Position numbers and translations under genes: made by a program. From positions 1 to 64,000 of the forward strand of contig NZ_LQBP01000012.1 in the NCBI RefSeq assembly GCF_001507545.1: a stretch of 64,000 nucleotides of DNA. The letters run 5' to 3'. The notes below the pieces were generated by a model. The model was not told where the DNA came from and made no database searches. It saw only the letters and a list, made by a program, of their open reading frames with translations. The DNA comes from Ruegeria profundi (GTDB lineage Bacteria; Pseudomonadota; Alphaproteobacteria; Rhodobacterales; Rhodobacteraceae). Within the stretch, counting starts at the first letter, position 1; every line of letters begins with the position of its first letter. Of the stretch, positions 8,193-15,592 are shown piece by piece.

Positions 8193-8501
8193 ATGGCGAA
8201 ACCAGTTGCAGGGCAAATGGCCCTGGGGATGATCGAAACTCGCGGACTTGTCGGCGCGATCGAAGCGGCGGATGCGATGGTCAAAGCGGCCAGCGTTTCG
8301 ATCGTCGGTCAGACCAAGGCTGGCGGAGGTCTGGTCACGACCCTCGTACGGGGTGAGGTTGGCGCGGTCAAAGCGGCAACCGATGCGGGTGCCACGGCTG
8401 CTAACAAAGTCGGAGAAGTCGTTTCCGTACATGTGATTGCGCGCCCGCATGATGAGCTTGAAGCCATCATCGACGGGCTTGGTGCTGGCACTGCGGCCTA
8501 A
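8193..8501 (+). CDS. BMC-H hexameric shell protein
   Basis: 102 residues. ATG at 8193 has GGAGGA at 8180-8185; a TTG four codons earlier is less likely. The single BMC domain is complete: [20 protein letters not shown], the pore loop KAGGGL at residues 42-47, then [16 protein letters not shown] and [18 protein letters not shown]. The Gly-rich pore loop resembles that of major facet proteins. It is the only BMC-H gene seen, so the facets should be made largely of this one protein. A 43-base gap with a strong ribosome site separates it from the vertex gene, which fits a need for high expression. Confidence 0.95.
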   Translation: MAKPVAGQMALGMIETRGLVGAIEAADAMVKAASVSIVGQTKAGGGLVTTLVRGEVGAVKAATDAGATAANKVGEVVSVHVIARPHDELEAIIDGLGAGTAA

Positions 8502-8524
8502 TCCGCCTGCTACTAGGAGACGCT

Positions 8525-9709
8525 ATGTCAGCCGGATTCGAGGAATTCACACGTGCAGCGACACGCGGCGCGACGCGGGGTGCGCCTGAACTGCCCAAGC
8601 TCGACCAGATTGCGGTGCTGGGTGGCGGTGCAGATGCGCGGCTATTGGCAGCTTTGTGTCTTGCGGAAGGGGCTGAGGTCACCTTGTTTTCCGCCTATGG
8701 CGCTGAACTGTCGCTGCTGGCGCAATCCTCTGGTATCTCGCTTCGGGGTGAGGGGCCGGTCGGAACCTATCAGGTTGACCGGGACGGGCCATCGGTGCGC
8801 ACGACCGCTGAACTGGATGCGGCAGTGAGCGGAGCGCAGGTGATTTTTCTGACCGGTCCGATTCATAAACAGCGCACCTACGCCATGGTTCTTGCGGATC
8901 ATCTGAGCGACGGGCAGGTTTTAGTTCTTGCGCCGGGCCGATCGCTGGGCGCTGTTGAAACGGCTTGGCTCTTGCGGATCGGAGGCTGTGTGGCGGACGT
9001 CACGCTGGTTGAGGTTCAGGGTCTACCGTATTGGTTCCGGTCCGAAGGCGCTGGGCTGACACTTTCGCAGGCGGCTCCGATGGCTGCGGCAACTTTGCCA
9101 CGCGGACGTGACGAGGTTTTGCAAGCCTTGTCCACGTACCTTCCCAACTTACAAAAAGTCGACTCCGTCTTGGCATCTGGCTTCAACGATCTTTCAGCCG
9201 CTGTTGAAATACCGGCTTTGATCCTCGGTGGGACTGCAATGGGCACAGGTGGTCCAAATGTTCCCATGGGTGGCGTTCCGTTAGAGGACAACCAGACTTT
9301 TGCATCGCTGATTGGGCCCGACCAGAAAGAGGTAATCCGGGGGCTTGCAGACGAGCGGCGGCGCATTGCGGCGGCCTTCGGTGTTCGCAAACTACCTGAA
9401 ACTGAGCATTGGGTATCCGTGTTCGCCGGTTCTGAACGGGGTTCAGGTGCCCGTCCAATCCCAGATCAGCAATGGTCTCGTTCCATGATGCGTGACGGGG
9501 TGTTGGGTTCACTTGTTCCACTTGTGTCTGCCGGTGAGCTTGCGGGTATTCCAAGCCCGCTGACAAGCAGTCTGATTACCATGTCTGACCGCATTCTAGG
9601 CGCTGACATAGCTGCTGCCGGGCGGCGCCTTGAAACTATTGGTATTACAGCGGGCGACGTCGACCAGGCACGCCGTATCTTTGACACCATCGTCACCGGA
9701 GCTTCGTGA
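8525..9709 (+). CDS. opine/octopine dehydrogenase-like NAD(P)-dependent oxidoreductase
   Basis: 394 residues. A Rossmann motif AVLGGGADARLLAAL begins at residue 30, and the C-terminal helical domain matches the NAD/NADP octopine dehydrogenase family (GGTAMGTGGPNVPMGG followed by long helices). Such enzymes reductively join an amino acid to a 2-oxo acid or cleave the resulting secondary amine. The first 18 residues (MSAGFEEFTRAATRGATR) could form an amphipathic helix and are separated from the Rossmann fold by a short linker, as in BMC encapsulation peptides. The gene lies between the BMC-H gene and the aldehyde dehydrogenase, so luminal location is likely. Its substrate is unknown; it may recycle NADH or act on an N-substituted amino acid. 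Confidence 0.8.
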   Translation: MSAGFEEFTRAATRGATRGAPELPKLDQIAVLGGGADARLLAALCLAEGAEVTLFSAYGAELSLLAQSSGISLRGEGPVGTYQVDRDGPSVRTTAELDAAVSGAQVIFLTGPIHKQRTYAMVLADHLSDGQVLVLAPGRSLGAVETAWLLRIGGCVADVTLVEVQGLPYWFRSEGAGLTLSQAAPMAAATLPRGRDEVLQALSTYLPNLQKVDSVLASGFNDLSAAVEIPALILGGTAMGTGGPNVPMGGVPLEDNQTFASLIGPDQKEVIRGLADERRRIAAAFGVRKLPETEHWVSVFAGSERGSGARPIPDQQWSRSMMRDGVLGSLVPLVSAGELAGIPSPLTSSLITMSDRILGADIAAAGRRLETIGITAGDVDQARRIFDTIVTGAS

Positions 9710-11088
9710 TGGACGCAGATCTGAAATCGATTGCCTCTGCGAGGCGCGCTGCTGACAGCGCGTTTGAGGCCTATCGTGCTTTTCTGGGCACTGACCCGGT
9801 GCAGGTGGACGCAATCGTTGACGCAATGGCGCGCGCTATCGAGCCGGAAGCCGAACGGCTGGGGCAAATGGCGGTCGAGGAAACCGGCTATGGAAATGTT
9901 CCGGACAAACGGGTCAAGAACCTGTTCAATGCTCTTTCTGTCGCGGACTACCTCAGAGACGTGACAACGCTGGGGATGCTCTGGCGGGATGATGCGACGA
10001 AGATCGCCGCCTTTGGAGAGCCTATGGGTGTGGTCGCAGCCCTTATCCCTGTGACGAACCCAACGTCGACAATCATCTACAAGGTGCTCTCGGCGGTAAA
10101 GGCAGGCAATGCAATCGTTTGCGCGCCACATCCGCGCGGCGTTGAGTGCGGGATCGAAACCGTGCGCATCATGGCGCGTGCCGCCGAGCAGATGGGGGCT
10201 CCAAAAGATCTTATTCAATGCCTGGATTCAGTGACAATTCAGGGCACCGCTGAGTTGATGAAACATCGCCGTACGTCGGTTGTGATGGCCACTGGCGGCC
10301 CGGCAATGGTTAAAGCCGCATATTCCAGTGGCAAACCGACGCTCGCAGTCGGTGCCGGTAACGTGCCTTGCTATGTGCACAAGTCGAAAGCACGCGATCT
10401 GGCCGAAGTGGCCGAGATGATCGTGACATCGAAAAGTTTCGACTATGGAACGGCCTGTGTCAGCGAACAGGCTGTCGTGGCCGACCCGGAAATCGCACGT
10501 GATCTGCGCCACGAACTTAAACTGAAAGGTGCCTATTTCTGCACTCCGGCCGAGGCGGACCGTCTTGCCAAGGTGATCTTTAAAGGCGTGCGGGTAATGG
10601 ATCCCGACAAGGTTGGGCAAAGCCCACAAGCGCTTGCAGATGCGGCGGGATTTGCGATTCCGCCGCGCACCCGGTGCCTTGTGTCGGAAGAGAGTGAAGT
10701 TGGTTGGCAACGCCCGCTATCTGCTGAAAAACTAAACCCCGTTTTGGCGTTCTATGAAGCGAAATCCACAGATCATGGAATTAAACTGGCGCAATCCATC
10801 GCCAAATTTGAAGGTTGGGGTCATTCCTCTGTTATCCATTCGGATGACCCCGAGGTCGTCGCCCGTTTCGCCTCAGTGCCCACTGGGCGAGTACTGGTGA
10901 ATACGCCGGGCATTATGGGTGGAATGGGCTATTCCACCGATCTTGAGCCATCTTTCATGCTGGGCACAGGCACGTGGTCGGGGTCGATTACTTCTGACAA
11001 CGTCACGGCGCTACACCTCATCAACATCAAACGGGTCGCCTATGAAAGTAGACCTTGGCGCGACATTTACGAGGAGTATGGCGCATGA
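9709..11088 (+). CDS. CoA-acylating aldehyde dehydrogenase (BMC core enzyme, EutE/PduP-like)
   Basis: 459 residues from ATG 9709; the GTG three bases earlier overlaps the upstream stop. Catalytic Cys250 lies in DYGTACVSEQAVV. The coenzyme region reads VVAALIPVTNPTSTIIYKVL and APHPRG, as in EutE, PduP and other acylating enzymes rather than hydrolytic aldehyde dehydrogenases. It should convert a short aldehyde plus CoA and NAD+ to acyl-CoA and NADH in the compartment lumen. This is the signature enzyme of catabolic microcompartments and argues that the upstream reactions release an aldehyde of two or more carbons. No phosphotransacylase or iron alcohol dehydrogenase, the usual partners, is found nearby. 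It overlaps the BMC-T gene by ATGA. Confidence 0.92.
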   Translation: MDADLKSIASARRAADSAFEAYRAFLGTDPVQVDAIVDAMARAIEPEAERLGQMAVEETGYGNVPDKRVKNLFNALSVADYLRDVTTLGMLWRDDATKIAAFGEPMGVVAALIPVTNPTSTIIYKVLSAVKAGNAIVCAPHPRGVECGIETVRIMARAAEQMGAPKDLIQCLDSVTIQGTAELMKHRRTSVVMATGGPAMVKAAYSSGKPTLAVGAGNVPCYVHKSKARDLAEVAEMIVTSKSFDYGTACVSEQAVVADPEIARDLRHELKLKGAYFCTPAEADRLAKVIFKGVRVMDPDKVGQSPQALADAAGFAIPPRTRCLVSEESEVGWQRPLSAEKLNPVLAFYEAKSTDHGIKLAQSIAKFEGWGHSSVIHSDDPEVVARFASVPTGRVLVNTPGIMGGMGYSTDLEPSFMLGTGTWSGSITSDNVTALHLINIKRVAYESRPWRDIYEEYGA

Positions 11089-11708
11089 GCGAGATCACGA
11101 TCCGGGCGCTGATGCAGATCGACAACCTGCAACCCAAATTCGCCGCTTATAACGGGGCGACGGTTCAGGGTTCGGTGCCTTTGTCCGGCGATACAGTTCT
11201 GATCGGAGAGTTCGCGCCTGGCAACGGGGTGTTTTCGCTTATCGACCGGGCGCTCAAGGCGTCCTCGGTCGAGGCTACGACACAGATGGTAGAGCGTGAG
11301 TTCGGGTTTTTCATCCTGCGGTCTCCGTCGAATGCCGAGGTGTCCGCCGCGCGGGATGCGATGTTGTCCGAACTCGGGGCCACGATGTCTGACCGCCTAA
11401 AGCCAGCGATAAGCTCCACTCAAATCATAACGAGTGTAGAGCCCTATCAGGCGCAGCTGTTGAACAAATGGCGGAAGGGTGCGCTGATCGTTCCGGGTCA
11501 GACTTTGGGGATCGTGGAATGTGCACCGGCCGCATATATCTCAATCGCCGCGAATGAGGCTGAGAAGGCAGCAGAAATCGACATCGTCGAAGTGCGTGCT
11601 GTGGGGCGGTTTGGAAGGCTGTTTATCTCCGGGTCGGAAAACTCGGTCAAAACCGCCGTCGAGGCCGCGACAAGCGCCGTCGAGGCGGTGGATGGACAGG
11701 CCGGTTGA
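11085..11708 (+). CDS. BMC-T tandem-domain shell protein
   Basis: 207 residues from ATG 11085, which overlaps the upstream stop by ATGA; a longer frame from 11055 would overlap the dehydrogenase more. Two BMC domains are visible. The first (about 20-100) contains DTVLIGEFAPGNGVFSLIDR and FGFFILRSPSNAEVSAARDA. The second (about 115-205) contains GQTLGIVECAPAAYISIA and GRFGRLFISGSENSVKTAVE. Trimers of such proteins form pseudohexameric tiles and often have wider pores for cofactors. It is the only BMC-T gene and completes a minimal shell set with the BMC-P and BMC-H genes upstream. Confidence 0.92.
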   Translation: MSEITIRALMQIDNLQPKFAAYNGATVQGSVPLSGDTVLIGEFAPGNGVFSLIDRALKASSVEATTQMVEREFGFFILRSPSNAEVSAARDAMLSELGATMSDRLKPAISSTQIITSVEPYQAQLLNKWRKGALIVPGQTLGIVECAPAAYISIAANEAEKAAEIDIVEVRAVGRFGRLFISGSENSVKTAVEAATSAVEAVDGQAG

Positions 11709-12889
11709 TGGCAGATCCGCGTGTCATAGGTACAGAAGCGGTCGAAGATGCCCGCCGTCGTGGTCGGATCGTATTCGAGCTGTTACCCGGTGATATCGTG
11801 ACAGCCTTGGCCCGCGAAACCGCTGAACGTCTCGGTGTTACATTGGTCGATGGCCCGCTGGAGAGGCAGCAACCACAGCGCACGGATGCGGCGATTTCAA
11901 TGCAGCGGGTGTTATATCGCCGCTCGCCCAAATGGGTTGCTCCGGTTCGCACTAAGCGTAAGGCGCGCAGGCTGGGCAAGCTTGCCCTGATCGGAGCAGG
12001 GGGGGTCGGTGGTAATATAGCGCATCTGGCGGCCATGCAGGATATCGCGGATGAGATTGCTCTGATCGACATCGTACCTGGTATGGCCGCCGCAACCGCC
12101 TTGGACCTTAATCACACCACAGGCATTACCGGAGCACGTGCGCGGTGCATAGGGGGTGAGTCGCTAGATCTTGTGACTGGGGCCGAGGTGGTTGTCGTAA
12201 CTGCGGGCCTTGCTCGCCGCCCTGGTATGAGCCGAGCAGATTTGATCGACGTGAATGCGCGCGTAATCCGTCAGGCCGCCGAGGCGATCCGGTCGGCCGC
12301 TCCAAATGCTATCGTCATTGTTGTCACTAATCCGCTTGATGAAATGACCTTTGAAATGCTGCGTGCAACTGCGTTCCCCCGCGAACGCGTCCTTGGGATG
12401 GCTGGCACGTTGGACAGCAGCCGTTTTCGAAATGCCCTTGCCGTGGCCGCTGGAGTTTGTCCCGCTGATGTTGAAGCCTTTACTCTTGGAAGTCATGGAG
12501 ACGAAATGGCGCCAATATCCAGCCGGGCCAAAATAAAAGGCCGGGCTTTGGATGTGTTTCTGTCTTCTGATCAGATCGACGCCTGTGTTCAAGACGCAGT
12601 CACGGGCGGGGGGCAGGTCGTTTCCCTCAAGAAGTCAGGTTCCGCAACCATCGCTCCAGCGCATGCGTCGATTGAATTGATTGACCATATCCGGGGTGCA
12701 CGTACCGGCCCTGTTCCGGTGTCCGTCATGTTGCAGGGTGAGTATGGAATTGACGGCGTGGTACTTGGCGTTGCCGCCCATCTCGGGTCCACCGGGTTGA
12801 TTGAGGTTGAGGAGTTGCGTCTGACTGATCAAGAACAAGCGGCTTTGCATGAGGCGGCTGATGCTATCCGGTCGAGGTTGGGTCTTTGA
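11708..12889 (+). CDS. malate/lactate dehydrogenase-like enzyme with BMC-type N-terminal extension
   Basis: 393 residues from ATG 11708; a TTG three bases earlier overlaps the previous stop. Residues 91-393 are an LDH/MDH-fold enzyme: GAGGVGG at 96-102, the loop LARRPGMSRADL with Arg at the position that favours malate over lactate, and catalytic His in LGSHGDEM. The first 90 residues are not part of that family. Residues 10-47 (VEDARRRGRIVFELLPGDIV, then TALARETAERLGVTLV) resemble the short N-terminal module that several BMC-associated proteins carry, and a basic linker follows. I read this as a targeting or scaffold domain. It may regenerate NAD+ in the lumen from a 2-oxo acid, replacing the missing alcohol dehydrogenase. 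Substrate and location are inferred. Confidence 0.83.
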   Translation: MADPRVIGTEAVEDARRRGRIVFELLPGDIVTALARETAERLGVTLVDGPLERQQPQRTDAAISMQRVLYRRSPKWVAPVRTKRKARRLGKLALIGAGGVGGNIAHLAAMQDIADEIALIDIVPGMAAATALDLNHTTGITGARARCIGGESLDLVTGAEVVVVTAGLARRPGMSRADLIDVNARVIRQAAEAIRSAAPNAIVIVVTNPLDEMTFEMLRATAFPRERVLGMAGTLDSSRFRNALAVAAGVCPADVEAFTLGSHGDEMAPISSRAKIKGRALDVFLSSDQIDACVQDAVTGGGQVVSLKKSGSATIAPAHASIELIDHIRGARTGPVPVSVMLQGEYGIDGVVLGVAAHLGSTGLIEVEELRLTDQEQAALHEAADAIRSRLGL

Positions 12890-13296
12890 CCCGCCGCATA
12901 TGGAAATCAGGCGGACGGTTTGAGGAGGTCGCGTCTTATTCCCGCGCAAAACGCATCGGTCCCTTCGTTTGGGTCGCCGGGACCACAGCTATCGAGCCCA
13001 GCGGGCGCATTCACGCGCCAGGAGATGTTGAAGCCCAAACAAGCTATGTCCTTTCCCGTATAGAAGAGGCTTTAAAAGCTGTCGGAGCCGAGATGCGCCA
13101 TGTTGGACGCGTCCGGGCATATCTGACAGACATGTCCAGTGCAGGAAAGTTCGCCCACGTTCATGGAACTGTCTTCCGTGACATCGATCCGGTCCTGACA
13201 GCTGTTCAAGCGGGCCTGACGCAGCCCGGTTTGATGGTAGAAATCGATGTCGACGCGGTTATTCACGACGAAAACGGCGAAATCAGTGGAATCTGA
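12886..13296 (+). CDS. RidA/YjgF-family protein lacking the canonical arginine
   Basis: 136 residues with a TTG start overlapping the upstream stop (TTGA). The YjgF fold is evident: FVWVAGTTAIEPSGRIHAPG, LKAVGAEMRHVGRVRAYLTD, and VLTAVQAGLTQPGLMVEIDV. In archetypal RidA the last segment carries a catalytic Arg (PARS); here the equivalent residues are LTAV, so imine/enamine deaminase activity of the classical kind is doubtful. Members without this Arg are often found beside specific catabolic operons. As the last gene of the BMC operon it may handle a reactive imine or enamine made from the amine substrate. The second RidA gene, at 26041, keeps the Arg. Confidence 0.82.
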   Translation: MTRRIWKSGGRFEEVASYSRAKRIGPFVWVAGTTAIEPSGRIHAPGDVEAQTSYVLSRIEEALKAVGAEMRHVGRVRAYLTDMSSAGKFAHVHGTVFRDIDPVLTAVQAGLTQPGLMVEIDVDAVIHDENGEISGI

Positions 13297-13337
13297 ACAT
13301 GAGTTGCAAAGAAAGGATTTGATCGGACAAGCGTCTT

Positions 13338-13359
13338 GTGTACTGTATACAGAATACAA
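13338..13359. promoter_or_regulatory. GntR operator, site 4 (before the ABC importer)
   Basis: TACTGTATACAGAATACA at 13341-13358 is identical to the site at 6537-6554. It lies 35 bases before the ATG at 13393 of the substrate-binding protein. It places uptake under the same control as the catabolic genes. A possible -35, TTGATC, is at 13319-13324. Confidence 0.78.
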
Positions 13360-13392
13360 GAAAGGCATAATAAGACACAGGGAGCTAATGTG

Positions 13393-14673
13393 ATGATGAA
13401 GACAGCGCTACTCAGCGGGACATGCATCGCGCTCATGGCCTCGGCGGCCGGGGCGGAAATTAAGGTTGGATTTATCGGGTCGCTTTCCTCGGATACCGGC
13501 CTATCGACCCTGCGGGGGGCCGAGGTTGCGATCGAGGAGTTGAACGCCAATGGCGGCGTGATGGGCCAGCAGATAACTTTGGTTTCAGCCGATACCGGAC
13601 AGGACCCAACCGAAGGGGTGCGCGCATACGAATACCTCGCCGAGACCGAAGAGGTCGATTTCATCATCTCAGGCTCGATTGACGATGTGTCCCTAGGTTG
13701 GCTGCCAAGGATGCAGGAATATAGAATTCCGACGCTGGACACATGGACATCCTATATTGGCATAATCGACATGGTGGTCGAAGACCCCGAAAGTATGGCG
13801 CCCTATTTCATGAATATTGCCTCAGATGAGGCGCTGGCAACGCTTTACATAAACTTCGGCGCGGATGTTCTTAAGGAAAAGATGGGCTGGGACTCGGTCG
13901 TCATTCTGGCCGAGGACACGGCTTTTGGTGAGGCGATCACCGGTCTGGTTACTGAAGCGCTTGCGCCGGTTGCCGGGATCGAGGTCAAGGACATCATCAC
14001 CTATGACGTTGCGACTGTTGATTTCGCACCAATTTTCAGCCGGGCACAAGACACCGGGGCGGACTTCATCTATCAGGTCTCTTCTGTGAATTCGCAGGTT
14101 GTCTCATCGCAATATGTCAAACTGCAAGTGCCAATGGCGATGACGGGCGTAAACGTATCCGCATTGGGTATGGAGTATTGGGAAGACACTGGCGGAGCCG
14201 GTGGCGGCATCTCGACCCTGTCACCTATACCGTCTGTGGGGTTCAAGCTGGACCCGGCCAGTCAGGCTTTTGTGGACACCTATCAAGCCAAATATGACAG
14301 CCGCCCATTGCTGCCGCATTTCAACGGCTTCAACGCCTATCACGGTCTGAAACAGGCCATGGCTGCGGCAGAAGAGGCTGGAGGCTTCGACAATGTCGAA
14401 GGCTGGGCCGATGCGATGAAGAAACAGGATCTGGTTTTGGAGATGGATGGTCAGCTTTGGCTGCGCTATGCCTTCTGGGGCGATGATGAGGTCGAGCCCG
14501 TGACGGGCCGCACCTATCCGCACAATATCCGCTTTGATCTGTCCGAGCCGTTTGACGATGCAGCTCCGTCAATGGTCGTGGTTCAGTGGTACGAGGATGG
14601 CACTGCGGCTGTTGTGTATCCCGAAAAATACGCGACGGGTGAGTTCACGCTGCCCAGCTGGGTAAAACAGTAG
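13393..14673 (+). CDS. ABC transporter substrate-binding protein (LIV/urea-amide type)
   Basis: About 426 residues from ATG 13393; a GGGAG ribosome site lies at 13380-13384, and the longer frame from 13336 would begin inside the operator. A Sec signal peptide (MMKTALLSGTCIALMASAAG, cut near residue 22) precedes a Peripla_BP_6 domain starting EIKVGFIGSLSSDTG, with EELNANGGVMGQQITLV typical of Leu/Ile/Val, urea and short-amide binding proteins. It is secreted to the periplasm and should bind the substrate of the pathway. The GntR operator in front indicates co-regulation with the BMC locus. The ligand cannot be deduced; an amine, amide or amino-acid derivative fits the downstream enzymes. Confidence 0.88.
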   Translation: MMKTALLSGTCIALMASAAGAEIKVGFIGSLSSDTGLSTLRGAEVAIEELNANGGVMGQQITLVSADTGQDPTEGVRAYEYLAETEEVDFIISGSIDDVSLGWLPRMQEYRIPTLDTWTSYIGIIDMVVEDPESMAPYFMNIASDEALATLYINFGADVLKEKMGWDSVVILAEDTAFGEAITGLVTEALAPVAGIEVKDIITYDVATVDFAPIFSRAQDTGADFIYQVSSVNSQVVSSQYVKLQVPMAMTGVNVSALGMEYWEDTGGAGGGISTLSPIPSVGFKLDPASQAFVDTYQAKYDSRPLLPHFNGFNAYHGLKQAMAAAEEAGGFDNVEGWADAMKKQDLVLEMDGQLWLRYAFWGDDEVEPVTGRTYPHNIRFDLSEPFDDAAPSMVVVQWYEDGTAAVVYPEKYATGEFTLPSWVKQ

Positions 14674-14698
14674 ACCGCTCGCCCAGATAGCCCGAACC

Positions 14699-14720
14699 GG
14701 GCGCGCGCAGGTGCGCGCCC
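14699..14720 (+). promoter_or_regulatory. intercistronic GC hairpin between binding protein and permease
   Basis: A perfect 8-bp inverted repeat, GGGCGCGC (14699-14706) and GCGCGCCC (14713-14720), with a six-base loop and no T-tract. It sits in the 65-base gap after the binding-protein gene. Such structures in ABC operons often stabilise the upstream message so that the binding protein outnumbers the permeases. The role here is inferred. Confidence 0.55.
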
Positions 14721-14738
14721 GCAGCCAGGAATCCCGAC

Positions 14739-15590
14739 ATGTTACAGATATTGATTCAGGGGCTTTTGCTCAGCGGCCTCTACGCGCTTATCGCTATGGG
14801 TTTTACGCTGATCTTCAGCATCGGGCGCGTTCTGAATCTCGCTTATGGCGCATATTTGATGGTCGGCGGTTACATGTACTTCTGGGTTTCTCAGACGCTT
14901 GGGATGCCAAAGCTCTTGGGTGTCGCCGTGGCGGCCGTGCTTGGTGTGCTGATGGGTTTCTTGAAATATCGCCTGATCGTCAAAACGCTCAAAGGCGATC
15001 ATGTGGCGGTCGAGATTTCGACGCTGATCCTCGCGGTTGTTATTCAGGCAGGGATCGTTCTGGTATTCGGAGACAGCAGCAAAATACTTTTGCCGATTGT
15101 CCCGGGCGTGATCAACGTGGCCGGGGCATCAGTTACTTATAACATCCTGATCGCGACCCTTATCAGCTGGGCAATCCTATTGGGGCTGTTTGCCTTTGTA
15201 CGGCTCACACATACCGGACGGGCGATGCAGGCCGTGTCGATGGATGCTAAGGGCGCGGCGATTTCGGGAATTGATCCTGATCGCATCAACCTGATTACGT
15301 GGGGTATCTCTGGCGCTTTGGGAGCGATCGGCGGCGTCTTCTTTGCCAGTTATACGCAATTATCGCCATCTATGTGGGTAGCACCACTTATCATTTCAGT
15401 GGCCGTGGTAATCGTGGGTGGCATCGGCTCGATCCTTGGAACGCTGGTGGTGGCCCACATTATCGGGTTCCTTGAAGTCATTGTCGTGGCAACACTTGCA
15501 CCAGAATTGCGCGGTGTCTTCACTATGTTGTTGATCATCGGCGTGTTGGTGACGCGCCCGCAGGGTCTGTTTGGCCGCGAGGAGTTGTGA
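14739..15590 (+). CDS. ABC transporter permease, LivH type
   Basis: 283 residues, about eight hydrophobic helices. It has the LivH hallmarks IQGLLLSGLYALIAMGFTLI at the start and GISGALGAIGGVFFASY plus VAVVIVGGIGSILGTLVVAH in the second half. It forms the inner-membrane channel with the LivM-type protein encoded next. The gene lies 65 bases after the binding-protein gene, behind a GC hairpin, and its end overlaps or abuts the next start. Confidence 0.9.
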   Translation: MLQILIQGLLLSGLYALIAMGFTLIFSIGRVLNLAYGAYLMVGGYMYFWVSQTLGMPKLLGVAVAAVLGVLMGFLKYRLIVKTLKGDHVAVEISTLILAVVIQAGIVLVFGDSSKILLPIVPGVINVAGASVTYNILIATLISWAILLGLFAFVRLTHTGRAMQAVSMDAKGAAISGIDPDRINLITWGISGALGAIGGVFFASYTQLSPSMWVAPLIISVAVVIVGGIGSILGTLVVAHIIGFLEVIVVATLAPELRGVFTMLLIIGVLVTRPQGLFGREEL

Positions 15591-15592
15591 CG

